Below are positions 1-8,700 of a DNA stretch of 41,183 nt, piece by piece (within the stretch, counting starts at the first letter, position 1; each line of letters begins with the position of its first letter). The notes below the pieces were generated by a model. That model was given only the letters and a program-made list of their open reading frames with translations, made no database searches and was not told the origin of the DNA. This DNA is from Lachnospiraceae bacterium (GTDB lineage Bacteria > Bacillota > Clostridia > Lachnospirales > Lachnospiraceae). The translations under genes were made by a program, and so were the position numbers. Location: the NCBI GenBank assembly GCA_024698345.1, contig JAILRH010000122.1, forward strand, positions 1-41,183. The letters run 5' to 3'.

Positions 1-309
1 CTACTCTCTGCTGTTGATAAGCATTGCAATCTCTACGATCTCTGCCATCTCTACAGCACTCTTATCTGAATTAACGAGGCTTTCAAGCTGTGAATCAGTA
101 AGTCCGTTCTTATAACCGTTCTTAATCTGCTTAAGCTGATCTGCATTAAGCTTATTCTTAGCCATCTTATCCACAAGATCACTGTTACACTTCTTGGATA
201 AAAATAACTTCTTGATTAAAGCATCAGCAGTGCTTCTTTTCTTCTGTCTTTCTACCGTGAATGTGTTTCCGCCTTCATCGGTAATCACAAAATCAATCTT
301 ATTTTCCAT
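1..309 (-). CDS. Small hypothetical protein of the mobile element
   Basis: A complete 102-residue reading frame; its stop codon occupies the first three bases of the window. A good ribosome binding site (GGAGGATAGAAC before ATG) supports the start. The last half has the pattern 'QLKQIKNGYKNGLTDSQLES', a short helical repeat style seen in proteins of Lachnospiraceae conjugative elements. It has no signal peptide or membrane segment and is rich in Lys and Asn. It follows the relaxase gene by 14 bases on the same strand, so it is probably the last visible gene of the mobilization operon. I do not recognise a function. Confidence 0.75.
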   Translation of the reverse strand: MENKIDFVITDEGGNTFTVERQKKRSTADALIKKLFLSKKCNSDLVDKMAKNKLNADQLKQIKNGYKNGLTDSQLESLVNSDKSAVEMAEIVEIAMLINSRE

Positions 310-323
310 GTTCTATCCTCCTG

Positions 324-1790
324 CTATCTTTTTCTTTCACGATGTCTATCAATTTTCTTTTCGGGAACTTCTGTTGATATCTCCCTTGTCTTTTTGATAT
401 CTTCGTCAATTGTTTTTGCAATCTTCATTGCTTTTTTAAGTTCACCAAACTTTTGCCTATTGGCTTCCATTTCGGCTTCATAATGTTCCTTAATACTGTC
501 AATTTCAGAAAGCGAATATCCTGATTGTTCCAATTGTTTAACATTCTCAGTCAATTGATCATGTTCATCTTTAAATGTGTCATCACCGCCAAGATAGTAA
601 TAATCAAATTCTTCCAGCTTATGAATACAGTCTGCAATTTCAAGCAATTCACCAAAAGATTTATGCAACTTATTGATTTTTCTCTTTTCAGATGAAAGTG
701 CTCTTTTTTCTTTCTCGATTTGAAGCATTACATCTTTCAGATTCTGCTCTGTTGTGATGCTGTACTTTGCAAGAAATAAATACTGTTCCTGTAATTTATG
801 CATCCGCTTTATATCGTCCTTATACTTCCAAGTCTGCGAATAAGGTCTCTTCTTTAATTTGCCTAAACGATACAGTCTTGCAAAATATCTCTTTTGAAGT
901 CCGGTTAATTTAGCTCTTTTTGTAAAGTTTCCCTTATAGGCTGTTATTCTAGGAGCAAATGTACTTCCTTTACGTCTGTAAGTTCTTAAGGATTCCGTAT
1001 ATATTCTTTCTTTTATACGTTCCTCGGTATATTCATCTCCAAGTGTCTTGCAGCGTCTAAAACGCTGCATTCCTTTTGGCTTTACTGCCAAATATTTACC
1101 TGTTTTAATTTCGTAGCCTTTGTCTTCCATAGTCTGAACAAACATGTCAAAATCCGAGGACATCATTATGCAGGCATCTATATCCCGTTTTATAAGTGTG
1201 CTCCAAACAAAAGGCCCGTCTTTATTCTGATCCCATTCCCTGTCAGTCTTTTTAGCGACATTATTTGGAATACCTCTGTAATCTGTGTTATCTTTGTTTC
1301 TACTCTCTTTAATATCAAGTGTCTTTAAACTGTACTTTTCACAATATCTGTTTACCATCGGCTGAATAATACGTTCCCAGTCACCCTTTGAGTATCTGTA
1401 CTTCCTGCCGTCTACAAAACTTACGCTGTTCCAGATAATGTGACCGTGTATGTTATCGGTATTGTCATGTACCGAATAAATCACTTCATATCTGTCGCCT
1501 AAATATTCCTGAGCAAATTCACCTACCAGTTTAAATGCAGTCTCTGCATCCACTTCACCTTCATTAAAGGAAATAATCAGATGGTAAGCCTGCCTTTTGT
1601 TATTTTTTTCGTAGGAGTCCTTTGTCTTTTTCATCTGCTCATATGCATATTCACCTTGACAATTGATTGCAGATGTTAAAACTTTTTCCTTTGTTTTCTC
1701 ACCGTTTCTTATATAATCAATCGCAATCTTTAAATGATGACCTGGGCTCCTACTATTGCTGTTAATATGGAGGATTTTACTAATCGCCAT
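324..1790 (-). CDS. MOBP-type relaxase / mobilization nuclease
   Basis: This 488-residue protein should nick the transfer origin and lead the single strand into the recipient. The N-terminal 200 residues carry the HUH relaxase signature: a Tyr in 'AIDYIRNGEKT' (about residue 26, the likely nicking Tyr) and the metal-binding triad in 'VHDNTDNIHGH' (His108, His115, His117). The C-terminal 250 residues are highly charged and helical, probably coiled coil, as usual in MobA/VirD2-like relaxases. The gene overlaps mobC by 11 bases, the common mobC-mobA arrangement, and the likely oriT lies just upstream of mobC. Family assignment is firm; the exact catalytic Tyr is inferred from family pattern. Confidence 0.93.
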   Translation of the reverse strand: MAISKILHINSNSRSPGHHLKIAIDYIRNGEKTKEKVLTSAINCQGEYAYEQMKKTKDSYEKNNKRQAYHLIISFNEGEVDAETAFKLVGEFAQEYLGDRYEVIYSVHDNTDNIHGHIIWNSVSFVDGRKYRYSKGDWERIIQPMVNRYCEKYSLKTLDIKESRNKDNTDYRGIPNNVAKKTDREWDQNKDGPFVWSTLIKRDIDACIMMSSDFDMFVQTMEDKGYEIKTGKYLAVKPKGMQRFRRCKTLGDEYTEERIKERIYTESLRTYRRKGSTFAPRITAYKGNFTKRAKLTGLQKRYFARLYRLGKLKKRPYSQTWKYKDDIKRMHKLQEQYLFLAKYSITTEQNLKDVMLQIEKEKRALSSEKRKINKLHKSFGELLEIADCIHKLEEFDYYYLGGDDTFKDEHDQLTENVKQLEQSGYSLSEIDSIKEHYEAEMEANRQKFGELKKAMKIAKTIDEDIKKTREISTEVPEKKIDRHRERKR

Positions 1791-2097
1791 ACTTATCGAC
1801 TACAGACTTAACCTTCATATTAAGTGCCTTCATGTAAGCCATAAGCCTGTTCTTATCATCTTCCGTATAGATTCCCGCATTTGCATTCTTTGTAATCTGA
1901 TTAATGTTGTTTCCGATATGATTTACTTCATTTACAAGCTTCTTCATATCTTCTTTAACACCATCAGTTACGTCCTTTTTCTTTGATATCTCTCTCATGT
2001 ATGCAGCAACCGACATGTTGCTTCTGTCAGCCTTTTCGATTAAAAGCTCGTGTTCTTCTCCTGAAAGTCTTACTTTCTGTATATAATCTCTTGACAT
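1780..2097 (-). CDS. mobC: MobC-like relaxosome accessory protein
   Basis: A 105-residue protein with an N-terminal ribbon-helix-helix type segment ('MSRDYIQKVRLSGEEHELL' then a helix through 'SNMSVAAYMREIS') and the C-terminal 'NHIGNNINQITKNAN' motif typical of bacterial mobilisation proteins of the MobC family. MobC proteins bind oriT and help the relaxase open the duplex. It overlaps the relaxase start by 11 bases, implying translational coupling. The ribosome binding site is GGAGG (in GGAGGTTAGT) just before ATG. The CATATATG repeats and hairpins upstream are its probable DNA target (inference). Confidence 0.88.
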   Translation of the reverse strand: MSRDYIQKVRLSGEEHELLIEKADRSNMSVAAYMREISKKKDVTDGVKEDMKKLVNEVNHIGNNINQITKNANAGIYTEDDKNRLMAYMKALNMKVKSVVDKYGD

Positions 2098-2128
2098 ACT
2101 AACCTCCTGTTATCAGTAATAAGAAATG

Positions 2129-2342
2129 CATATATGATTCCTCTTATCCGTGTTTAGTAAACTCTTTTACAACCTACAGGCGTCAGGTGAATTGCAAGAT
2201 ACGCGTCTGAGTGCCCTCATCCACATCTTGTTAAGGGAGCCCCTTAAAAACCCCTGCGAAATACGACTTTCATATATGTTTTTCATATATGAATAATCTG
2301 CTAATCACATTCATATATGATTTTTATGAATTTACATATATG
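2129..2342. repeat. Cluster of CATATATG palindromic repeats
   Basis: The 8-base palindrome CATATATG occurs at 2129, 2271, 2284, 2312 and 2335, mostly flanked by TT on the left and A or TT on the right. Four copies lie within 72 bases between the primase stop and the hairpin region. The spacing is irregular (13, 28 and 23 bases). Such iteron-like arrays near relaxase genes are usually binding sites for relaxosome or replication proteins; that role here is inference. Confidence 0.7.
2195..2270 (-). other. Candidate origin of transfer (oriT)
   Basis: This intergenic stretch sits directly upstream of mobC and the relaxase gene, the usual oriT position. It contains a perfect 7-base inverted repeat, TTAAGGG-AGC-CCCTTAA (2231-2247), followed by AAACCCCTGCGAAATACGAC, and an outer CAAGAT/ATCTTG pair (2195-2200 and 2225-2230). 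A short inverted repeat next to a G/C-rich conserved tail is how MOBP nic regions look. The nic base itself cannot be assigned from sequence. Confidence 0.6.
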
Positions 2343-2351
2343 TTTCATAAT

Positions 2352-3281
2352 CTATCGCCTGATTTGTCTGTTTTGCTTTCTTCTGTTTACCAACCATTCG
2401 TTATAATCTTTATATTCAGCCGGTACCGGTCTTTCAGTTACCGTAAATCCTTTTTCTTTGTACTTGCTTATAAGTGATTTTGTAGCAATACGTCCCGGTT
2501 CATCATTATCCAAGCAAAAAGTAATTTCTTTAATGTTGTCATTCTCATTTAAGAATGTTGCAAGCGGTTTGTCATCAAGCATTCCAAGTGCCAGCTTATT
2601 GCTATCCCAATCACCATAAATATCAATGTAACTAAGAAGATCAATAGCAGCTTCAAACACTATCAAATGCTCACTGTTTTTATTTACGATATTAAATCCG
2701 TAATGCTTATCACTGCCTGCAACATCACTCTTAAATGACTTGCCATCTTTATCAAAAACTCCTCTCTGACTTGCAAACTTTATGTCACCGTTCTTATCTT
2801 TCCCAAGAAACACAACATTGTGATACACTTCACTCTCATAAGTGAGATTATTCTCAATAAGATAATCAACAATCTCATTTGAAAGTTTTCTCTCTTTAGT
2901 CAAATACGAATAAAGATATGTATTGTTTGTTGATGCTTTTGGAAGAACAAATTCCTTTTTCTCCTCTGTAACTTCTTTGCATATATGTTCGGATTTCTTT
3001 ATTTCTGTTTCGGATTTTCTGTATCCAATCAGATCCAGTAACCATTCAACTGATTCCTTTACGCTAAGATTTGCAAATTCCGATACAAAGTCTATCTGGC
3101 TTCCACCTGTCCCATTGGAAAAGCGATACCACGTCTTTTTGTTGTAAATTCTTATCGAATCCATTTCCTTTAACGTATAAAACCTTCCAATCTTCTTAGG
3201 ATGAAAACCTAGAGCACTTGCCACATGAACTAAATCAACCTGTTTTGCAAGTTCCAACTCTTCATGCGTAAAACCTGTCAT
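2352..3281 (-). CDS. DUF3991/TOPRIM primase-like protein
   Basis: A 309-residue protein of the mobile element. Residues 10-70 ('VHVASALGFHPKKIGRFYT' to 'GGSQIDFVSEF') match the CHC2-like/DUF3991 half of element-borne primases. The C-terminal half has a TOPRIM-type core with 'LIVFEAAIDLLSYIDIYGD' (acidic Glu) and 'ITFCLDNDEPGR' (DxDxPG-like acidic motif), the metal-binding residues used for nucleotidyl transfer. It probably primes second-strand synthesis after transfer or copies the excised circle. The start codon overlaps the radC stop by 4 bases (ATGA), so the two are translationally coupled. Confidence 0.85.
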   Translation of the reverse strand: MTGFTHEELELAKQVDLVHVASALGFHPKKIGRFYTLKEMDSIRIYNKKTWYRFSNGTGGSQIDFVSEFANLSVKESVEWLLDLIGYRKSETEIKKSEHICKEVTEEKKEFVLPKASTNNTYLYSYLTKERKLSNEIVDYLIENNLTYESEVYHNVVFLGKDKNGDIKFASQRGVFDKDGKSFKSDVAGSDKHYGFNIVNKNSEHLIVFEAAIDLLSYIDIYGDWDSNKLALGMLDDKPLATFLNENDNIKEITFCLDNDEPGRIATKSLISKYKEKGFTVTERPVPAEYKDYNEWLVNRRKQNRQIRR

Positions 3282-3817
3282 CTTGTCCTTCCTTTTTCTG
3301 CCACCTTTAATGAAAGTTCATGATAGTCCCTGGCATAATCATCTTTAATGACCGGAAGTATTCTTTTACTTGCAAAGCTGAAATATTCACCCTTATTTGG
3401 ACCCACAATAATGTGATCAACAAACCTTATTCCAATGTCATTACAAACTCTTGATAACCTGTCTGTCATTATTGTGTCTTCCTTCGACGGGAGCAACTCC
3501 GAGGAAGGGTGATTATGGAAAACCATAATTCCACATGCATTAGATAAAATACCTGATTTTAAAACCTCCCTCGGTGAAACAATAGTCTGCTCAATTGCTC
3601 CGATGCTCACAATATTAAAATTGATAGGTCTTAACTTGGCATCAACATTTACAACCAGGAATACTTCCCTATCCATGTCCGACAAGAAATTACCGATAAC
3701 CTCAACCGCAGCTTCCGGAGTACTCATTGATGTTTGCGACGTAAGCGGAATGCCCGGAACAAGTCTCACTCTGACTTCGTTAAGTTTGAATTCATCATTG
3801 TTACTCTTCATCGTCAT
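3278..3817 (-). CDS. radC: RadC-like JAB domain protein
   Basis: A 179-residue protein consisting almost entirely of the JAB/MPN metalloprotease-like fold found in RadC. The metal-binding motif is visible as 'GIMVFHNHPSSELLPSKED' (HxHP...S..D). It lacks the N-terminal helix-hairpin-helix region of chromosomal RadC, which is the usual short form found on mobile elements. The biochemical role of RadC is unsettled; element-borne versions are thought to act in DNA processing or anti-defence. It has a strong ribosome binding site (GGAGGTGGAAT), overlaps the preceding 33-residue gene by 17 bases and the primase gene by 4. Confidence 0.9.
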   Translation of the reverse strand: MTMKSNNDEFKLNEVRVRLVPGIPLTSQTSMSTPEAAVEVIGNFLSDMDREVFLVVNVDAKLRPINFNIVSIGAIEQTIVSPREVLKSGILSNACGIMVFHNHPSSELLPSKEDTIMTDRLSRVCNDIGIRFVDHIIVGPNKGEYFSFASKRILPVIKDDYARDYHELSLKVAEKGRTR

Positions 3818-3902
3818 ATTCCACCTCCACGCTTATAATGAATTCTGTATTCTGACTGTTTACAAGCGATACAAGCTCGTCAAGTGTTGTGATAATTTCC
3901 AT
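3801..3902 (-). CDS. 33-residue acidic small protein upstream of radC
   Basis: A short frame between the DUF5688 gene and radC with a very good ribosome binding site (GGAGGCAACT before ATG). It begins 'MEIITTLDELVSLVNS' and ends in an acidic tail 'EVEYDDEE'. Its 3' end overlaps radC by 17 bases and carries the radC ribosome binding site, so translation is probably coupled. No signal peptide or membrane segment. Small acidic proteins at this position are common in Lachnospiraceae elements, but I do not know a function. Confidence 0.7.
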   Translation of the reverse strand: MEIITTLDELVSLVNSQNTEFIISVEVEYDDEE

Positions 3903-3911
3903 AGTTGCCTC

Positions 3912-4934
3912 CTATCTTACAGGTGCCTTATGTGTTTCGTAATTAATAGTCTTTTCTGCAGCCACTGCACTTAAGCTCTTATTTGGCACATCTGTCGCTC
4001 TGTAGATTTCTCTCTTGGCTCTGTCGTAAAAGTAAACTTCGTTTGATAATCTTTCTCCAAGTTCAACTTCATTCATGTTTACTTCATAAACCATCTCTGC
4101 CAATGTTTCTGCATCTCCAAACTTTGAAGGGACTGCAATCAGTTCATGCGTGCTTGACGGAATGATATATAAATCACAGTCAAACCTTGTTGCCAAATCG
4201 GCAAACTCCTCCGGGTATAACAATGCATTTGAACCAAACATATTTAACTTGTTTGTCACAACGTACATTGAACGTTCCTCAGGAATGTCTTCCATAAAAT
4301 CGTTAAATTCTTCCTTAAGCTCTTTGTCAGTATCAATCTTTTCTCCAAAGACAAGATTTCCTATCACCTCAGTGATATTACGTACTCTGAAAGGCATAAT
4401 CCTCAAAGTATTTTCCTTTGCATGCTCAAATAAGAATTCTTCATCGATTCCATATTTTTCACACAACTCATTTGTAATACGGTTTGTATAAAGCCCTTCT
4501 TTGTCACTCTTTAAAACCCAGCTATATGTAACTGCCAGATCTTCAAAGTTTCTGTGAGGACAGCCTTTTAACATTTCCTCGTTCTCCTTTGCATTGATAA
4601 CGGTCAAGACAACATTTGCCGTAAGATGCTCAAGATTCATAACCGAAGTAACCAAATCCGCCGGTCTCTTTCCCATCGAATCCACAATTACCTTGGCTCT
4701 GTTTTCCAACGCTTCATCCAAACTGAGTCCGTCATTATATGCCGAAAGAACATCATCTACATACATAGTCGGTGCAGCCTGATTTCTTTCTGTCGGATTA
4801 ACGAGCGTAAACGCCAAAACCTCTCTGTTTGTCTTGAATGTTTTTTTGAACGCAATGTCGTAATCCTTATATTCATCCGGCAAAAAACCTTTAAGATTTT
4901 TTTCGATATATTCTTTTACTTCATTTAATTCCAT
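3912..4934 (-). CDS. DUF5688 family protein
   Basis: I choose the ATG at 4934 ('MELNEVKEYIEKNLKGF', 340 residues) because it follows GGAGGAAATATT; a longer frame from 5000 would run through a hairpin and has no ribosome binding site. The sequence fits the DUF5688 family found on Clostridia mobile elements: an N-terminal region of about 130 residues, then 'PFRVRNITEVIGNLVF' and the late core 'DLYIIPSSTHELIAVP'. No catalytic motif is evident and the protein appears cytosolic. Function is unknown. Confidence 0.8.
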   Translation of the reverse strand: MELNEVKEYIEKNLKGFLPDEYKDYDIAFKKTFKTNREVLAFTLVNPTERNQAAPTMYVDDVLSAYNDGLSLDEALENRAKVIVDSMGKRPADLVTSVMNLEHLTANVVLTVINAKENEEMLKGCPHRNFEDLAVTYSWVLKSDKEGLYTNRITNELCEKYGIDEEFLFEHAKENTLRIMPFRVRNITEVIGNLVFGEKIDTDKELKEEFNDFMEDIPEERSMYVVTNKLNMFGSNALLYPEEFADLATRFDCDLYIIPSSTHELIAVPSKFGDAETLAEMVYEVNMNEVELGERLSNEVYFYDRAKREIYRATDVPNKSLSAVAAEKTINYETHKAPVR

Positions 4935-4954
4935 AATATTTCCTCCTGTAATCT

Positions 4955-4982
4955 GGAGGATGTACCCGTTAATACATCCTCC
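4955..4982 (-). promoter_or_regulatory. Perfect 10-bp hairpin ahead of the DUF5688 gene
   Basis: GGAGGATGTA (4955-4964) and TACATCCTCC (4973-4982) form a perfect inverted repeat around an 8-base loop, in the sortase-DUF5688 gap and 20 bases from the DUF5688 start. There is no U-run on the minus strand, so it is not a classical terminator. It could shield a ribosome binding site-like GGAGG, be an mRNA processing signal, or bind a protein. Confidence 0.6.
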
Positions 4983-5030
4983 GTTCAAACTAAACTTCAT
5001 CTCTTAGGATGTATTACAACGCATAATTAT

Positions 5031-5777
5031 TTATTTTTTTACTCCCATCACAACAAAACGGTAGTTATTTCCTCGCGCGTTGTCGCATGTAGATAGCGTT
5101 ATTAATTTGTCACCATAGCTTGGGGTAACACCGGTGTTAAAACAGCTGTGCCCCGTTGCTTTACTGATGAATTCTTTGTATTCCCCCTCATTCTTTGCCA
5201 TAACAAATTTCCAATACTCAAAGTCATTAATACTTACGCTGAATACCGCGAATATTCTGTAAATATCTTTCTTGGAAGTTACAAATTCTATCTCTTTATG
5301 ATTCTCAAAAAACTCTTTGTTCTTGTACTGCAACAATTGCCCAAACATTCGACCACCGTTTATATTGTGACCATAGATAATTAGGTTATCCGATTCCTGC
5401 AAAGTGCAATAGGCTGACAAATACGGAGTTCCATAAAAGCTGTACTCTTTGTTTATGTCATGGTTTAAATAGAAATCAGGTTCATCAGGCGATTGCATAA
5501 CCGGATATGCAATCGTACTGTTTGGTATACTCATATACCCGATAACATCACTGTTTTGCGCTCTCAGATCTTTTATCACAGTAACGCTACCATCTATATA
5601 AACTTCGTCGGGAGCTCCGGTTATATCTCCGACAAAGGATTGTCTGATATCATCAAACTTTTTCTCTACTCTTCTTTGAGTTTGTTCGTCTTCGTATACC
5701 AACTTAGTGACAAGCACCAAGTTGGCAACGAATAAAACTAAGAGTAACAATTTAAGTAACAACTTAATTCTTTTCAT
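5031..5777 (-). CDS. srtB: Class B sortase
   Basis: A 248-residue membrane-anchored transpeptidase with one N-terminal membrane segment (about residues 5-25) and a sortase barrel. The catalytic set is visible: His137 in 'IIYGHNINGG', Cys231 in 'TLSTC' and Arg240 in 'NNYRFVV'. Length and motifs match class B sortases. It starts inside the 3' end of the adhesin gene (14-base overlap; AAAGGGTAAAC as ribosome binding site), so it almost certainly attaches that adhesin to peptidoglycan or links its subunits through the TPQTG signal. Whether it anchors or polymerises is not decidable here. Confidence 0.93.
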   Translation of the reverse strand: MKRIKLLLKLLLLVLFVANLVLVTKLVYEDEQTQRRVEKKFDDIRQSFVGDITGAPDEVYIDGSVTVIKDLRAQNSDVIGYMSIPNSTIAYPVMQSPDEPDFYLNHDINKEYSFYGTPYLSAYCTLQESDNLIIYGHNINGGRMFGQLLQYKNKEFFENHKEIEFVTSKKDIYRIFAVFSVSINDFEYWKFVMAKNEGEYKEFISKATGHSCFNTGVTPSYGDKLITLSTCDNARGNNYRFVVMGVKK

Positions 5778-8700
5778 GTTTACCCTTTCTGTTGATATGA
5801 AGACACGACCAACAAATCATGAGCATTAAAGCAAACAATGCAATTAGTGCCACCTTAAGACAATTGTTGTAAATACCGGTCTGTGGTGTATCAGGTACAA
5901 CAGGAATTCTGGCATCAACCGCTTTGAGTTTTTGCACCTTTCCTGTATCCTTAACTTTAATCTTTACATCATCTGCAAGTTTATAATTTTCAGGTGCATC
6001 AACTTCTTTGAATGTGTAAGTTTCTCCAACTTTAAGAACACCTTCAATCAGCTCTGCTTTCTTGCCTGTTGTGAATTTGTACACCTTCTTACCTTTACTG
6101 TCATATACTTCATACTTGGCACCCTCCAGCTGCTTCTTTGTGTCTGATGCAAACTTAGAAAACTCAATCTTTGTGGTATCATCCGTCATCTTAACTTTCT
6201 GAATTGTACCGTCGTCTTTAACTGTAAATTCAACATCTGTTGCTGTAGCAAATCCATCAGCCGGTTTAGTTTCTGATAGAATGTAAGTCTTATTAGCAAC
6301 ATATTTCCCTTCAACAACGTGAGTTGCTTCTGTGGATGTCCACTTATCAATCACTTCACCTGTTTCTTTGTCTGTAACCTTCAATTTGCATCCGGGAAGT
6401 TCCACGCCATCCGTAATGCTAACTTTGGAAAATTCCAACTTGGTTGTATCATCTTCCATCTTTACTGACTGAACTTCTCCTGTATCAGCAACTGTAAACT
6501 CGATTGATTCTGCGGTAACAAAACCTTCTGCAGGTCTCTTTTCTGTAAGTACATAAGTCTCTCCCACAACAAATATATTTTCGATTAAATGAGGCTTGTC
6601 CGTTGATGTCCAAGAATCAATAACTTCTCCGCTTTCTTTGTGAGTAATTTCCAGTTCACACCCCGGAAGCTCTAATGAACTTGCAATCATAAGCTTTGAT
6701 ATTTCAACTTTGGTTACATCATCATACATTACAACTTTGTTTTCCTCGCAGGATTTGAACTCATCTCCGTTTTTGATAAGTACTTCCTGTGTAAACTCTG
6801 CAGCTTCAACTTTCTGCTTAATCATAAATGTGATATCACTTGCTGTTACAAAACCATCTGCTGGTTTAGTTTCTGATAAAACATATTCTTTATCATGAAG
6901 TAAGCCGTGTATTGTAATTGCATTAAGTGCATCAATTTTTGAGTTATCTGCACTTGACTCAGCAACTTCTACATATACATTGCTGTATCCTAACTCCGTA
7001 AGATTTTCATTAAGTTTAATGCTGTTCTTATCACCTGTTATCCAGCTGATAATCTCATTGCCTTCAGTATCTGTTATCTTTAAATGACATCCTTCAACTT
7101 CCTTAGATGAAGCAATCATCATCTTATCGACAATTACTTCTGTCTGGTCTTCAAGTACTGTTACATCTGCCGTAACTTCTGCTGTATTCTGATCAACATA
7201 TTCAAGATGAACAAAATGTGGTTCCTCTGAAATAAAGTAGCTGTCAGATACACTTTCTTCTTTGAAGTAATAATCACCTGAGTTAAGATTTGCTTCATTA
7301 TCATCTGACTGACCATATTCTTCATCCATTACCGGAACATCAAAAGGAATACTTGCCTTGCCATCCTTATCTGTTGTTACATCGCAGATTTTTTCATCTG
7401 CCTTTACTACTACATTTCCATAAACGTCATATATATCGTCCTTAGAGTAGAATCCAAACACTGCATCAGCTATTGGCTTTTCGTTCTTTGAATCCTTCTT
7501 TTCTAGACTGATTTTGGTACTTACCAAATCGTTATGAACATTGACTGTTCCGTCTGTTGTATTTTCTGATACATCAAGAACATATTCATCATTCTTGTTA
7601 TCCCATCTGAAACTTAAATCCCATGATGCCGGATCAGGTAAAACATAACCATATGCTGTTTTCACTTCGTTTAATGTGTATTCTCCCAAAGGCACATCTA
7701 ATGTAACCGTTCCGTCAGCATTCAGTTTCGATTTGCAAATGCCTTTTATAGGATTATTAAATACTGCACTCTTTCCTGTAGTAATTGTTGCTACTACAGA
7801 ATCTTTCTTGTAAAGAACAGTTCCCTGATTGTCCTGTGACATAATGTCCTCTCGTGCAACAAGCTCAAAAACAACATTTTTTAATGTCATTTCCTTATAA
7901 TTGAACGGATTAATAATCACTCTACTCTGCTCTTTTTCATCCTTTTCCTGTAATTCATCGGTGTCATTTTGTGTATTATTATCTTCTATATTTGCTGATA
8001 ATGACATAATAGGTGTATTCTGTGACACCATCGGAATTGTTTCTGCGTTCTGTGGTGTATCAGGACTGTCATCAAGAACCATGCCTGTTTTATTTACCGT
8101 AAACCTTCCGTAAGTCTCACTGTTATAATATTCAACTTCCGCATAAAGGTAGTCATTACCATCGGCATCCTTCATTGTCTTGTATGAATTACTGTCGATC
8201 ACTACCGTTACAGGTTTTGTGTTGACCTTATATCCTTTAGGGCCTTCAACTTCATAAACCTTATATGTTCCGGCTTTTAGTTTCTGATATGTGATAATCT
8301 CTCCGGTGTCATCAGTTACAAACTTATCCACCTTTTCAATTGCATTTCCATTGCTGTGAATCTGCGTAACAATTGTTTCCTTACCATCTTTATCTACGCT
8401 GTAGATCTGATAAGTCGTTCCTGACTTAAGTACAGTCTGATGCGTTCTTGAATCCTTCTTTACTATCTTTAAATAAGCTGTAAACTCAGGATTATTGAGA
8501 AGATAATGATATGTCTTTCCATGCTCTGTAACATTCACATAGAAGTCAGGACATTTTTCTGTATTTGCTGCTCCGACTGTCTGATGCACAACGTATGTAC
8601 CGTATGGCATTTTCTTTGATTTTGCATATCCAGTGATATCAGTTTTTAAAATATCTCTTTCAGTATTCTTTGCCTTATCGTAAGATCCTGCACTTGCAAG

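Noticed and set aside
2129-2342. CRISPR-like array of short repeats
   Set aside because: An 8-base palindrome with irregular spacing fits protein-binding sites, not CRISPR repeats.
4935-5000. Longer DUF5688 protein starting at 5000
   Set aside because: The extension runs through a perfect hairpin and lacks a ribosome binding site, while the ATG at 4934 has an excellent one.
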